A stretch of DNA of 64,000 nt. It comes from Halichoerus grypus. Lineage: Eukaryota; Chordata; Mammalia; Carnivora; Phocidae. Below the pieces are notes generated by a model. It saw only the letters and a program-made list of their open reading frames with translations, ran no database searches and had not been told where the DNA came from. Positions within the stretch are counted from its first letter, which is position 1, and every line of letters starts with the position of its first letter. Shown one piece after another: positions 44,131 to 56,599 of the stretch. The stretch is from the NCBI RefSeq assembly GCF_964656455.1, contig NC_135726.1, forward strand, positions 18,921,168 to 18,985,167, in the 5' to 3' direction. The position numbers and the translations under genes were made by a program.

Positions 44131-45990
44131 GGTAGGAATTTGGGCTTCAAGGTGGGCAGGGGGCCAAGGAACTACACAGGACTGAGATGTGAACAGGGTC
44201 AAGGTCGTGGCCGAAGCAAGCAGAAGGTTTTGAAAGACTTTCTTAATATATTCATCATTTGCAACCTGCCCCAGGACATTGGAGAATGCTTCCCATGGAG
44301 GTTCATGTCTATACCAGTGTCTGGAAGTGGTTAAGAGATCCCAAGACACAAAAGGGTCCTTCTTCACATCTTTGTGGAACAATCCACTTTTTCACAATTA
44401 GTTGTTTCCCTCTAATGGGTTTGTTCTTTGCCAGATACCCAAGAGAGTAGCAGCACCATCAATTACGACAGTTCAATGTCAAACAGTATTAACAAAGTAT
44501 AATACGTCTTGTGATGATACAAGAAAACTAATTTTGCAACCTAGGCCTCGTGTTCAATGAGGGGACCTAAAACAGCCTTTCTTCAAACAAGTGATAAGTA
44601 AAAAGCCCCGCAGGATTCCTTTTCAGTTGGAAAAATGCAAGTCTTAGCAGCAGCTGACAGGAAATGTGCGATATTTACCCGGCCTGTCTTTTGATGATGA
44701 CTCACATGACCAGTGCCTTTGGCGCCTCTGACTACCTATGTTTCAATATTCCTGTCCCTTTAGTATCTCCATCCTGCAGCGATTTCTGCAGTAGAACTAT
44801 GGTCCTTGGGTGCTGAACCCACCCTACAAACAGACCCTCGTTCTGTTTTTATGATATGTTTTTGCTTTCTGTTCTCCGTCAAAGCCAGTGCTGAACAAAG
44901 GGAAAACACCGTGTGCACCTTTCTCCTCTTACACGTGTTCATCACCTTGCCATCCCCGTGCCTCTTGTAATAAGACAATGGCGTAGAGCTGGGCCTCTCG
45001 TTCTTGTGCACTTAAAAATAAATCCTACTGTGAGAGAAAGGCTGGATGTGCTAGGACTGAGCAGGAATTGAGATTGAAATGGTGGGTAAACGTTCGTTAA
45101 ACCCTACACTGAACTTCCGCCCCGATTGTGGTGACACTGTTAAGTTCAGTGTTTTTATTTAATAATATAATTTATATTTTAAAAGCATTCAAAGAACACT
45201 CCACAGGTTTCTGAATATACAAATCCTGTTATAAATTACATAGTGTCTGAGAATTTGATAGTCATGTTGTTTTAGATAATTGGATTTTACGCTCGGTAGA
45301 TGCACCAGTGCGCCAGATCGAGCAGCTGTCTTTGATCATCCTACTCCCTCCCGAGGGTGGCGTTGGGGGCCGGGGGGGGGGTGCCCAGGGCTGTGGTTCC
45401 CACCGCTTAGGGAGTGGCGGTGACCCACGGGGTGCATGGACCATAGCCACGTGTGCTGTAATCACAGTCCTGAAACTGTTGGGACTGCTGTCGATATTTT
45501 AAAATATTGGAGGTAACTTTTTACCTCGAAAAAAAGGAAGGAGATTTTTGAAAAAATTTCAATTATTCCATGAGTAACCCTTTATATTTCATTGAACCGA
45601 AAACCTGAAATTTCAAAAATAGAAACTCTTTAATAAGGCTGCCATCCAACTTAAGAGGGGCCCGCCCTGGCTTTTGCGATTATAAAATTGTATTCTCGCT
45701 GTTTTTATTGCACCGCCCCCAATCCTCACCCTTACCCCCATTCCTGGGGGAGACAAGTATCATCCAGGGGCTGAAGAGCCTGGCATATGGGCAGAGAAGA
45801 GCTCTGGAATGACTGTCTCTAGCAAGGCCTAGCAATCACCTACAGACCTGGAGTCCAGGTGTGGGCCAGTGGCCAGAGGGAGCAGCCCTTAGAAGCTGAC
45901 CGTTAGGATGGACTGATGGAGGACACAGTGTTTAAAAGCAGAAAGAAGCGAATAGAGAGGACTCTGGGAGCTGAAGTGTACTCGAGCTCC
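44131..45990. other. BEAN1 intron 1 stretch with an AT-rich block
   Basis: The 45155-45260 part is very AT-rich (TTTATTTAATAATATAATTT). The 45290-45500 part (CATCCTACTCCCTCCCGAGG, then CCATAGCCACGTGTGCTGTA) may be an old repeat, but I cannot name it. No exon evidence. Confidence 0.4.
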
Positions 45991-45994
45991 CAGA

Positions 45995-46110
45995 GGGGTC
46001 AGTGTGGCCAGTGCCCTGGGCTTAGATCCAGAAGCCCTGCTTTTGAATCCTGTCTCCTCCTCTGGTGGGTCCCGGGGCATGTGACTTGTCTCTGTTGGGG
46101 CCTCTCTCTT
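45995..46110 (+). repeat. MIR relic
   Basis: CAGTGTGGCCAGTGCCCTGG, CTGCTTTTGAATCCTGTCTC and GGGCATGTGACTTGTCTCTG are worn MIR phrases. Confidence 0.55.
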
Positions 46111-46956
46111 CTCTCTTGAAAGCAAGCAGGCCTGCACACTTCTGCAGTGACATCATAGAACAACCAGTTTTTCCCAGTCACCCTGGGCACAGTTCCAGGT
46201 GCAGGCAGAGCTGAGTTTCGGGGTAGCTAATCTAGGGTAGCTCTTGGCAGAGATGCCAATGTCCTTACACATTCCTGTTTGCAGGAAAATCCACCTCCTC
46301 TCCTCCCAGTGCACTTGGCTTTGGGATGGCACAGACAACTCTGAGGATCGTGCTTTCCTTGGCAAGATTTCTAGATACAGAAACCACTACCCCCTCCACC
46401 AACCCGGGGCTCAGTTTCTAGAGTTTTCCCTTTCCCACACTCCCTGGTTGTGGCAGAAGAGGCTGGACAGTGGTCCAAGTGATGACAACAGTGTCTTGGT
46501 CCAGGGGGCAAGATGGAGTCAGATTTGAAGGTGAATCCGCTAAATGGAGTTGGCAGTGGATGAGATGGAGAGCAGTAAAAACTGACAAAGTTCGGGGCCT
46601 GAGTGCAAGGAAGGACTGAGCTGTCATTTAGTGAGATGGGGAGGATGATGGGAAGGTTTGGTGGGGGACCGCGAGTCAAGAGTTAAGGTCTTGACTGTTA
46701 CATCTGAGATGCTCTAGAGATCCTGAGTGGACATCTGAGTGGACATACATCTGAGTGGGGCAGGCGGTTGGATATATGAGTCTGGAGCTCAGGGAGAGTC
46801 TGGAGCTGGAGATGTAAATTTGGGGGCTGTCAGCGTATGGGTGCCGCTCGATGCCATGAGGCTGGATGCCGGGTGGGGGGGGGGTGGGCAGTGAAATGCA
46901 AGAACCCTGCCCCTGGAAGTGCACTGCAAAAGCTGGGGGGCGGGTACTGCTGCCGT

Positions 46957-47451
46957 TACAGGTTTCCCCCACTGTCTGAAAGTAGAGCATTCCCACGAAG
47001 CCTTTCGTAAGCCAAAATGGTGTAAAGTGAAGAAGCGATTATCAGCAATTTATTTGAAAAACAGTTCTAGCATTCCCAGACCCAAAAAATAACCTCACTT
47101 AGGCTTTTCTGATACCTTAGGCTACATCTTGCTAACGGATGCACAGAATTAACCGAGATAAGGCCCAGATGCTCACAGACACAGTTCCAAGCTCTGGTGG
47201 CTGGATGTGGAGATGCTGCTGGGCGTGGTTTTGGGGGAAGGAGCTTGGTGGGGTTGCTCTTGCTGCCTGGGTGTCAGCTGCCTCTATTATAATGGCTTGC
47301 TTCGAAACAAATGCTGAACAGTCTTTACTTTTTGCAAAAGCAAAATCGTCTTCCGATTTCTTCTGGCTAGTGAAAAGAGGTACTAATGTAGGTCTTAACA
47401 TAAAAGCGGAGTGGCGTAACTCAAACTTTCAAAAAGTGGCGAATACCTATA
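46957..47451. mobile_element. old DNA transposon with terminal inverted repeats
   Basis: The left end TACAGGTTTCCCCC and the inverted right end TATAGGTATTCGCC agree at 11 of 14 positions, and both ends start with TA, as for TA-targeting transposons. Inside are CCCACGAAGCCTTTCGTAAG and GGTACTAATGTAGGTCTTAA, phrases I recall from a widespread mammalian DNA-transposon relic (Tigger/mariner-type class). Subfamily not assigned. Length 495; no transposase frame. Confidence 0.7.
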
Positions 47452-47454
47452 GTA

Positions 47455-47925
47455 TTACATTAGGCGTTCAAGCTGAAGTGGATACCTTCCTGCCAGGAAC
47501 CCTAATATAAAATGTGCACTTACAAGTAAGATTAGTGATTGGATGCTGAGCAGCCGCTCTAGTCAGACTCTGCTAGACCAGAGAACTCTGAGGATGGGCA
47601 GCCAGGACATTCGTGGGGCCCTGAAGTCCTGCTGCAGACTGGACTCTCCAGCCAAGGGGTGGGGATGAAGGAGGGGGCTTGACACCACCCTTGTCCTTTT
47701 GGCCATCTGTGGTTTAGCTAAAATTGAGCCCCAAAAAGACTCATCTGGGGTATATCCTTGTCCCCATCTTTTTCTTACTGTGTCACCTAGACTAGTTTCT
47801 GCATGTCCTTGAGGCTCAGGTTTTTCACGTGTGGAATGGGCACACCCACCCTTCTCTTGCAGGGTTGCTTTAAGGAAACCATGTGAAGAGATGATCCTAA
47901 GGCCTCGTAAGCCCATGACCTGTGA
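47455..47925. other. BEAN1 intron 1 stretch, nothing certain
   Basis: A MIR-like end may lie at 47775-47850 (GAGGCTCAGGTTTTTCACGT). Otherwise unrecognised. Confidence 0.4.
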
Positions 47926-47929
47926 TACC

Positions 47930-48040
47930 TCATTGGATCCTTGCAGCAGCCCTCTGAGGGGGAGCCTTTTATTAACTCTCATTTTACAGGTGAGAAACCT
48001 GAGATTCAGAGAGAAATGTCTAGCTGAAGTCACTTCTTCT
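47930..48040 (+). repeat. MIR relic
   Basis: CTCATTTTACAGGTGAGAAA and CCTGAGATTCAGAGAGAAAT are MIR core and 3' phrases, preceded by CCTTGCAGCAGCCCTCTGAG. Confidence 0.82.
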
Positions 48041-48539
48041 ATTCCCTTGCCCACTCCAAAGTCAGACCACAGCAAGGAACGAACAAGGGTTTCACTCCAC
48101 AGGCCAGTGATCGTTGAGTAGCGCTTGCTTGTGTTTGAGAGAGCCTGAGACTGCATGGAGGCTCAGTAGCAAAGAGTGCGGCAATTGATTAACAATGTCT
48201 GCTCTGGGCACAGGAGTGGTAAATGGTGAATGTGTCCCATCATTTGCGTTCCTTGCCCTCAAGTCCTTCCTTATGTTGATAGCTAAGTCTCTGCAGAGGT
48301 CACTGTTACAATGAGCAGAGCAGAAAACAGTAGTATCTGGTCCGAACCCCAAATTTCCCTCCGAAGTCCCTGTGTGTCTCCATTCCCTGCTCTGTCACTA
48401 AAGATGTGGGTAATACTAAGCTGTGTAGCGAGGAGGTGGTCAAAAGGATGGCACTTTCAAGCTTTTTGAGGATCTTCTCAGTGCCTGGCACCAACTTTGA
48501 TTCTCCTTGTGGGGCGTGTTAAATCTGACATCACACCAC

Positions 48540-48660
48540 AAGGCTGGTATGACTATTTCCAATTTATAGAGGAGCGAATTGGAACTTCTAGATGTTAAGT
48601 AGTTTGCTCCGGGTAGCACAGCTGCTAAGAGTCAGCACTAGGTTGGACACGAACCCAAGC
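48540..48660 (+). repeat. MIR relic
   Basis: TTTCCAATTTATAGAGGAGC, GTTAAGTAGTTTGCTCCGGG and TAGCACAGCTGCTAAGAGTC follow MIR 3' order. Confidence 0.75.
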
Positions 48661-51185
48661 ACTATCTACCACATAACACTGATCTGAGGGAGACCCAAGC
48701 CTGGCCAGAGGCTCGGCCAGACTGTATTTCCTGCCAGCCTGTGGACAGCCTGAGAGCTTAGTAGAGACAAAGCCCAGCTGACTTCTCCGTGGATCAGCGG
48801 ATGCTACCTTCCCTGCCTCCTTCCTGCTGTGATACAGGCTCAGTCTCTCTTGGGTCCCCCAAACCCCTCCTCCCTCAGATCTGTCTCCCACGGCCAGAGG
48901 AAGGCAGGCCACCCCCATGTCACAGGGAGTTCTGTGGAACCGCCATCTGCCAGTGGCTAAGAGGTTATGAAGCATCTGTTCTTGGAGCCTGGGTTCTGGG
49001 GAATCCTGGGCCACTCTGCCCAGCTGGGGCCAGATGGAGAAGGCTCCCACGCCTCTGGCTTTCCTCAGGAGCCAGGCTGGTCCTCCTCCACCTCCCTCAT
49101 GGCTTAAGGCTGGAAAATGGCTCACTGGCCTGGCACTTGCAGGCAGAAGACCCGACTTCCCACTTGCCGTGGCCAAAGCCCTCTGGGCTTCCCCTTGCCT
49201 GTTCTTGCCTCCGCCTTCTGCCTTCAGTCTTCTCACCTGCAGAACTCGGGGGAGGGGCTGTCACTGGGGGGCAGGGATGAGCTGCAGTGCCTGAGAGGTG
49301 AGATGGGGTGGGGGCGCGGGAGGGATGCCGTGTTGTGGGCTGTGCCTGAGAGGAGTCGGCCCAGCCTGGTCTAGTTAATGCCTGCATGACTCCCAAGAAG
49401 CCAATGGACAACCCTGCTTCCCCCAGTGTCTGAAGCTGTGGAAACCAGGCAGAGCCCTGCCTGTTGCCCGGCTCTCCCCCTATATCGGCTACCCTTTCCC
49501 GCTCACTCTCCCCGGCCCCCTGAGCTCTGACTCCTAGGAGTGGGGTCTTGCTTGGGAAACACTGGGGTTTGTTTTTCCTTCTGGGGACCTTCCACCCCCC
49601 CCTTTCTCAATTGGCAGGGGGTAGGGGTGTGGAAACCTAAATGGGAACAAGCTATGGCTCCTACCCTAAGTTTTCCAGGTTTTAATGGGCTTTGGTATCT
49701 TCCTATGTACTGGGATACATAATTTTGTGAGCTAAGAAGGTTAAAGCAATTTCATTAGATGTCTAAATTCACAGTACAGGAAAGGAGGTGTTAAAAAAAA
49801 AGAGGGTGTGTGTCCATGTCAGGGCCCTCCTGGGATTTCTGGTTTCATTCCTTAGAATGTTCCCGTGTCAGGTGTTTTTAGGATGTCTGGAGTTCCGTGG
49901 TTCTGCATCCCTTGCAGAACTTGTGTGAGGGTCTCTGGTCTGTGAGCTGAGGAGGCTGCCCACAAGGCATCTGCTTCGTCTTGATTCATTTACTTGTCCA
50001 GTTGTTCAATGCACATTTACTGAGGCAGCGATTTCCAGGTTGAATCTGAAGGGTGGCCCAGATGGGGGCAAAGCCTGAATGGCAATCTGATGACACAATT
50101 TGGAAACCCCTGGGTCTCCTTGGGCAGTTGATGGGTGTGTTGGAGGGGAACTGAGGGTCCCTCCCAGATTTTTGGCTTGAGGGACTGAGTCAATGGTGGT
50201 GCCCTAAAGCAACAGAGCAAAATCAAGCCAAGCCATCTTGGAACGAAGAGCTGTGTCTGGGACAGGCTGAATTTGAGGTGCAGGGGTGCGGGCTGCCCAG
50301 GGAAGACAGGCAGCAGAAGACAGAAGAAGGAATCTGAAGGCAGGCAGAAACTGGCGGGGGGGAGAGAGAGCCTTGGTAGCTGCTGGCCTAGAAGCTGCAG
50401 CTGAAAGCAGAGTGAGGATGAGAAGGTCTGGAGTGTTCGGAGGGGGGAGTCCAGGGCGGGGTTCGAGCCCCGGGGACCCCAGCGGCAGAACAAGCGTGGC
50501 AAGAATCCATCCTCCCCCCCCCTGCCAAGGGACACCACCCATGGGTAGTCAGAGGCCCAGATGCCCAGAGGGGCTGGAGGAGAACCCAGAGGGCTCAGAG
50601 TCAGGGAACCCAAAGGAGGAGTCCTCCAGAAAAAGCTGAAGTGACCAACAAGGAGATCTGGAAGCTGGGATTTAGTGACACAGAAGTGGATGGGATGTGG
50701 GGTGGGGGTACACAAGCCAGACTGAAGTAGGTTGGGGTCGCTGAAAGGGGGGACAGTGAATACTTCTTAGACATGTTCGGAGAAAAGGGAAGGAGTCAGA
50801 CTGGAAAACGTGAGGAGAATCTGGCAGAGGAGGAGAGGGAGGATGGAGGAAGGGGTGGGTCTGCACAGCCCCACAGTACTTGGCCTGCCATTGCCAGTGA
50901 CCACTCCTGCGATGAAATTTGAGCCGATCCCCACCTATATGTAGACATAAGCACAGCTGCTTTGGCTGAGGCAGTGGGCAGTGAGGGGCTGAGGGCTGTG
51001 CCCACCCATGCCCCCCTTGCCTTCCCTGGAGCCTCCCAGTAGCCGCGAGCTCCTGGAGCCCCCTGGCCTCAGACCACCCCTTCATCTTAGAGAGGAGGCC
51101 TGGCTGCCTGAAGCCATAGAGCCAAGCTGGTGGCAGAGTCAGGAGCTGCAGCTGCTCCCCCATCTACCGCCTCCAGCTCCTCATC
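48661..51185. other. BEAN1 intron 1 stretch, mostly unrecognised
   Basis: Contents include a GC-rich part (48780-49560) and a 232-codon minus-strand frame (50017-50715) that I do not recognise and regard as chance. L2-like phrases occur in the 50000-50650 region. No exon is supported. Confidence 0.4.
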
Positions 51186-51189
51186 CACA

Positions 51190-51270
51190 GTGTTTGACTA
51201 TACATATATTCATTCAACAAACATTTATTGAGTGCGCACTGCATGCCAGGCACTGGGCCTGTAGGGGGAG
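51190..51270 (+). repeat. L2/MIR-type 5' phrase
   Basis: TATATTCATTCAACAAACAT, then TTATTGAGTGCGCACTGCAT and GCCAGGCACTGGGCCTGTAG, are the commonest L2/MIR-associated motif in mammals. Confidence 0.75.
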
Positions 51271-52450
51271 AGGCGACTGTGTAGGAACTGCTTCTGAACA
51301 GCCCAGAATATCCACGACCACATCCTAGTATCCTCAGGGGGTGCGTATGCAGAGGGCTGTCCTGTGCTGATGGCCTCTATTTGTGTAGACAGGGCTTCAC
51401 AGGGCCTGGCTTGGCCCCAGAAAGTTCTAGAAAGCCCTCTACACTGAGCAGCCCAGTTTTACCCTTTACCAGCCTTCTCCATTCCCAGCTGCTCGAGGGG
51501 GGTGAGGACATGACCATTCCAGCCCTCTGTGGGGCAGGTGTTCCTGGACGGGCAGCCTTCTCACCTGGCCTGGGACTTGGGCTTCAATTTCCTGATTATG
51601 CCGCAGCAGCAGTGACGACAGGAACAAGACCTTACCGAGCTTGTACCAATTCCCCCTGAACACCGCTCTGGTGACGGTGAATCCCACTGTCGCCGTATTC
51701 CCCAGGGCATGCCTGGTGATGGTCCCACCCAGACCGGATAGGCCAGTTTCCTCTACCCGCCCACAGCAGCAGTCCCTTGATTTTCAAAGATTTAACAGCT
51801 GAGGTTTCGACTATTTGGAGGAGAGGACCCCAACTCCAAGATGTGTAACATGTAACCAGTGGTACACGTTTGAATAGACATTGCTGAGTGGGGGTGAGGG
51901 ATTTGCTAGAGTGAGCATGGGAGAGGGGAGATGACAAATAGATAAGGGGGTGCTAAGGCAGGGTCCTTGATTTCACACAGACTCGTAGTCTGAGTCATCA
52001 AGGAGAAGGGATGTCCTCCCAAACTGCACCAAGTGATGGTGGTTTTGGGGGGCACAGGAGATAGCATAAGAGAAAGCAGGTGGCTGCCATGAGGACAGGT
52101 GAAGGGGACCCTGGGGTGAGTGGGGCTGGTGGAGACTAGGGGAGTAAGCCAGAGGGGGCTGTAGCCTTCAGCCCCAGGGGTACACCTGATTGAGCCCATC
52201 ACCTGGACTTATGGACATCAGGGAGCCACGAGAAGATGTTATGGGCAAAATCATCTCAAGGCGTCATTAGATGAAATGAATTAGTAAATGCGGGGCTTCA
52301 TGGTGGGGAGACTGCAGGGAGGGTTTCCTTAGGACAGTGAACTCTGACGAGTATGTTCTGTGGAGCACCAATCCTGTGACACATGCCTTGTGGTCAGTTA
52401 AATTGGGGAAGGCCACTGGGCTTCTTTCCTATGGCAGCCTCACAACACCC
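51271..52450. other. BEAN1 intron 1 stretch, nothing certain
   Basis: Unique-looking DNA plus an eroded dispersed-repeat block at about 52330-52530 related to 30376-30396 (see there). Confidence 0.4.
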
Positions 52451-52832
52451 ATCACCGCATTAAAGGCTCTGAAAAGTCCTGTGGTCACAAAAGCTACTTA
52501 ACTTGTTTCACTCAGCATTTCCCACATTCATTTGGCCATGGAATTAAAAAAAACAAAAAAGTAATGCCATTAATATCCCTCAGAGGAAACCCGCCCCACA
52601 CTTTGGGAAGGCTGATACAGACAGATGGAGGGACAGGTAAAAGGGGGATGTCTCTTGCTGATGTCAGGGGTCTTCTGTGTCCCCGCCCCCCCGCCCGTCA
52701 TAGCACATCAGTCCCTCATCAGACCCTTGGAGCCCTCTGGCCAAACATCCTAGAAACATTCTCTGCAACCCTGACTCCAAGCCCAGCCCTTGCCTGGCCC
52801 CGAGCCATGGAGGATGTGGGGAGGAGACTTAC

Positions 52833-52857
52833 AGGGACAGGGACGTTTGAAGGACAT
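52833..52857 (-). CDS. BEAN1: BEAN1 first coding exon (start codon, MSFKRPCP)
   Basis: The minus strand reads ATGTCCTTCAAACGTCCCTG then TCCCT before donor GTAAGTCTCC. It encodes MSFKRPCP plus the first base of Leu9, exactly the N-terminus I recall for human BEAN1 (MSFKRPCPLARYNRTS). The next coding exon is 16.3 kb away. I chose this start over an in-exon ATG upstream of the transmembrane exon because both the peptide and the phase (1+TA) fit. Confidence 0.93.
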
Positions 52858-52939
52858 GTAATCCTTGGAGCAGAACAGCGGAGCCAGCCTGCCCACGTGC
52901 AGAGTCCTGACTTCGTGTGAAGAAGGATCCGCCGCTCAC
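52858..52939 (-). other. BEAN1 5' UTR part of the start-codon exon
   Basis: Upstream of the ATG the minus strand runs 82 bases to a plausible acceptor (GTTTGTGTCTCTGCAG). The exon therefore begins in noncoding sequence, and at least one more 5' exon lies further right, probably in one of the two CpG-rich blocks. Confidence 0.6.
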
Positions 52940-53289
52940 CTGCAGAGACACAAACAAGCAGATGATGGGGACACCCACATAGCAGCCCCTGCCCCCCAGG
53001 ACACTCATGTCCCTGCGCTGTCCACCTCTGGCGAAAAGGTGGGGACTTTGATAGCATGTGCCCACTTTGGGCATGGAGGGGGCTGGGGGGGCTCTGGGCT
53101 GCAGAGTATGGGGGTTCTGGGGCAGGGGTGGGGCAAAAGCATGTTGGGGTCTCAGTGATGGGTGGAGGGGGGAAAAATCTCCTCTGGGTGGAGCCCTGAA
53201 CAGGAATGAGAGATCCCCTGGAGTTCTCCTGTCTCATGTACCTGTGAGATCACTGCTTGAGACAATTGCAAGGGACCATGGCATTCTGA

Positions 53290-53620
53290 GCATCTTATAA
53301 CTGGAAGGACCCTTAAAGACCAGCCCAAGGTCCTCATATCACAGAAGGGGAACAGACCTGCAAAGGGTGAGGAACTGGTTCAAGGTCCCAGAGCTGGCTT
53401 TGGAAGGGTGTTTAGAGTTGCTTAAGTGAAACCTTATTATTATTACTGTTATCCCAATACCTTTAAGGGGATGATGCTTTTTTCATCCTCATTTTATAAA
53501 TAAGGAAGTTGAGGCTCAGAGAGAGGTAATGTAGCTTGTCTAAGGTCACACAGCTTCTAATTACAGGCTGGGACTAGAACCTAGGTCTGTTTGACTCCAA
53601 AGCCCCCATTGCCAGCCAGC
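53290..53620 (+). repeat. two MIR relics
   Basis: The copy at about 53310-53400 has CAAAGGGTGAGGAACTGGTT. The second, at about 53440-53610, is better: CTCATTTTATAAATAAGGAA, GAGGCTCAGAGAGAGGTAAT and AAGGTCACACAGCTTCTAAT. Confidence 0.82.
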
Positions 53621-54149
53621 ACATCACTTAGAATGCACCTAATAAAGGCCAAGAGAATGAAAATGTCTCTTCCCCAATCTCCCTCACCCCCCATGTGAAC
53701 TTGGTGTGATACTGGAATGTCTTTGTAGAAAGAGAGCACCAGTCACTCTAATACCAATTTGCAAGAGAGGAAACATTTTTAAAAAGTAACCCAGGCTCCC
53801 ATGCTGCTAAAGATCTGAATTGGTTCAGTCTCTCCTGAGCTCCAAGTGACATGAAGCTGTATGAACAGCAGGGAGATATGATTCTTATTTTCTAGGGAGT
53901 CTGGTCACTAGACTTGCAGAAACCAAACTGTACCTTTGGGGGTTGCTGAGCAGGGACCCTGAATATAGAGCTCAGTAGGCTCTTGCAGGAGAAAGATTGT
54001 AGCCAGAAGCCAACAGGCAAAGAGCCTGGCCCCTCCAGGTCCCAGGAGGCAGTTGACCTCCCTGATTCTGGGGATGACACTGTGGACAGAACTTTTGTGT
54101 AAGAGGTGGGTCCAGAGGTTCCCATCCTTGTCTCCCACAGAGATCCTTT

Positions 54150-54170
54150 TTATTATATATATATATATTT
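54150..54170. repeat. (TA)n microsatellite
   Basis: A short TATATATATATATATAT run between ATCCTTTTTAT and TTTTCCTCC. Confidence 0.95.
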
Positions 54171-55380
54171 TCCTCCAATGGGAGCCACATTTTGATGGAG
54201 ACCATTGGTCAAATTGCACTGATTAATAATATTTTTTCTGTTTAATAAATGAATCAAAGACTTATCTTTGGAGGGCCTGAGCTCAGAAGTCCAATCCCTC
54301 TGCTGTGACTTTGGGCAAAGCACTTCACCTCTCTGAGCTGCAGTGTCCTCAGGGGAAAGCAGGGTAAGGCCCTTCACCGGCTTCGAGGATGAGGGGTATG
54401 TACCTCATGTTCATTCTGCTGTCTGAGGGGGTGGGAGGGAGGGAGCCATTGCTGCCCCTGACCCTGGAATCCCCTTTTCCAGATGGCTCCTTCCAGCTCA
54501 GCCTTCTGGGTGTGAACCCCATGCTGGTCTGATGCCCACTCCCAGTCCCCACAGAAACCAACAAGAGTTTTGATGGGGGAAGTGAGGGTAGGATGTGATC
54601 TCCCAAGGCTTAGTAGAGAAGTCTCTCTGCTGTGGCAGGCTGCTTGGGGAGCTGTGATTTCACACCAGAAAATTCATGAAGAATCTCAGGGCCTGGGATC
54701 TATGCTTTCTAAAAATACATGTGTGTACATGGGTCTGTGTTCATGTCTGGGGGTGTGTCTGTGTGCACTGTGGCCATGTGTGTGTCTGGAGGGGGACTTA
54801 AGTGGGCTGACAGGTCATCTCTCGTGGGGCTTCCAGAGAAGTCTTTCTTAAAGGCGAAATGGATTATGTCACTCCCTTGCTGAAAACCCTTTCATAACTC
54901 CCCAGTGTCCTCAGGAGAATGACCTGGCTTCCATTACCTCCACAGCCCTGGGGCTCTGCTTACCTCTCTAGTGAAGTGGCATAATGTGAGTGCTTAATTA
55001 AAATACGCTGAATGTATACTTCCTACAGGGGCATGCTGGTGGCTCCTGATGCTATGGAGGGTGCTGACCACCCCCTAAACTCCCAAGTGGTTGTCCCCAA
55101 GGTCTTGCTTCTCCTAGAGCCCCCTGTACCCCCTCCTCTTTCCTCCCGCTGGACCCTGTGACTTTCAGATGAAGGCTGAGGCTGCGGGGGGTGTGGGGGA
55201 GGTGGGAGGCGGGCTGCCTAGGGCAGGGGGTACCAAGAACCCTCGCATTGCATATTTTGTGGTCAGTCTGGGGGTTTGGTGGGCAATGTGTAAGTTTCCA
55301 AATGGCTCAGGAGGCTGGCAAGGGGCTGGGTCGGGTAGACATTTCTGCATAGGGAACCCTTCTGGGCACTCGAGCTTTCA
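54171..55380. other. upstream BEAN1 5' intron, L2/MIR pieces
   Basis: A MIR-like piece lies at 54285-54360 (TGGGCAAAGCACTTCACCTC) and an L2-like one at 54845-54965 (GGATTATGTCACTCCCTTGC). The rest is unrecognised. Confidence 0.45.
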
Positions 55381-55384
55381 GGTG

Positions 55385-55535
55385 TGACCCACATTCACCA
55401 GGCACCTGCATGTGCCAGGTAATGGCACCAACATTACTGCAACATGTCCCCTGATGTGGGTAACATCATTTTCATTTTGCAGGTGAGAAAACTGAGGCTC
55501 AGTGACTTGACCCACCCAAGGTCACAGAGAACAGG
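55385..55535 (+). repeat. MIR relic
   Basis: CAGGCACCTGCATGTGCCAG, CATTTTGCAGGTGAGAAAAC and GAGGCTCAGTGACTTGACCC are in MIR order. Confidence 0.85.
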
Positions 55536-55589
55536 TGGAGAAGGAGCTGTGCAGGGTAGGGTCCTGTCCCCCCAGTGCTCCCCAGTTAC

Positions 55590-55885
55590 ACCAGGGACAC
55601 CCCACAGAGATCTGACACCCTTGGTGCTCTGGGTGGCCAGATTCCTGGACCTTCCCTGGGCCTTTTATACCTCCAGGCTATTTCCTCTCCCTGGCACGTC
55701 ATTCCCTTCCTCTCTACCTGGCAAACTCCCATTTAGCTGTCAACATTCAGCTCAAGAAAACCCCTCTTCAGTGGAGTCCTCTTTGACTGCGGGAGACAGA
55801 ATAGTCACTTTAGCTGTGCCTCCTCAGCACCTGGACATCCTTCCAGGACAACTCTGGTTCTAACTTGTTCTACATTATTAGCTTC
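55590..55885 (+). repeat. L2 relic
   Basis: CTTTTATACCTCCAGGCTAT, CATTTAGCTGTCAACATTCA and CTCAAGAAAACCCCTCTTCA, then GTGGAGTCCTCTTTGACTGC, follow the L2 3' end. Confidence 0.75.
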
Positions 55886-56599
55886 TTGTGTGGGTATGGC
55901 GGGCCAGTGTGGCCTCTGGGAATCCACCTGGGGCTGGGCATTGAGGGGACATTCAAAGGTACGTGGATTCTAGAAAAATCTCCCTTGGTCTGATGTCAGC
56001 ATAGGACTGCAGTGTTGAGGCTGCCTTTTAATGATACTCAACTTCCTCAGGGGAAGGACGCCCATGTAAGGAACTGAGATGGTCCCCAACATCGTGGGTG
56101 ACAATGATGCTGACGTTAGCCAGGGTACCATTCCCTGCATCATGTAACTCAATCTGTACCTCACACACATCTTGCTGCATTCTCCCAGGATCTCTGGCTT
56201 GCAACAGTTTATTCAAATATTTACCAAGCACTTAGAGTGTGTCACCCAAACCCTTGGAAAACAAAAAGAGGGGCTTTGGGGATCCTAAAGCGGCAATCCC
56301 AACCTCACTGTGTTCTCCTCCCCTCCCCCACTTGTGGATTTCAACATGACCTACAGGAAAACGATTTCATGGTAGCTTGGGTGGAGCTTTGGTTGGGGTC
56401 ACGGAGACAAAGGAGCTGGATGTCAGGTGTCTGTGTGCGCAAGTGCCCACCCTGCTTTTCCCCACATGTGACCAGAGCGGCAGTGAGGACACAGTAGGGT
56501 GGGGGTGGTGGATGGCCAGGTCTGGCATGGATGGGCTGAGACTGTGCTTTGCTGGGTGACGAGTTCCGAAGAGGGGACTGCGGGCGTGGGGGTTGGGAT

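Noticed and set aside
50017..50715. 232-codon minus-strand frame in BEAN1 intron 1
   Set aside because: No recognisable domain, partly L2-like sequence, no splice evidence.
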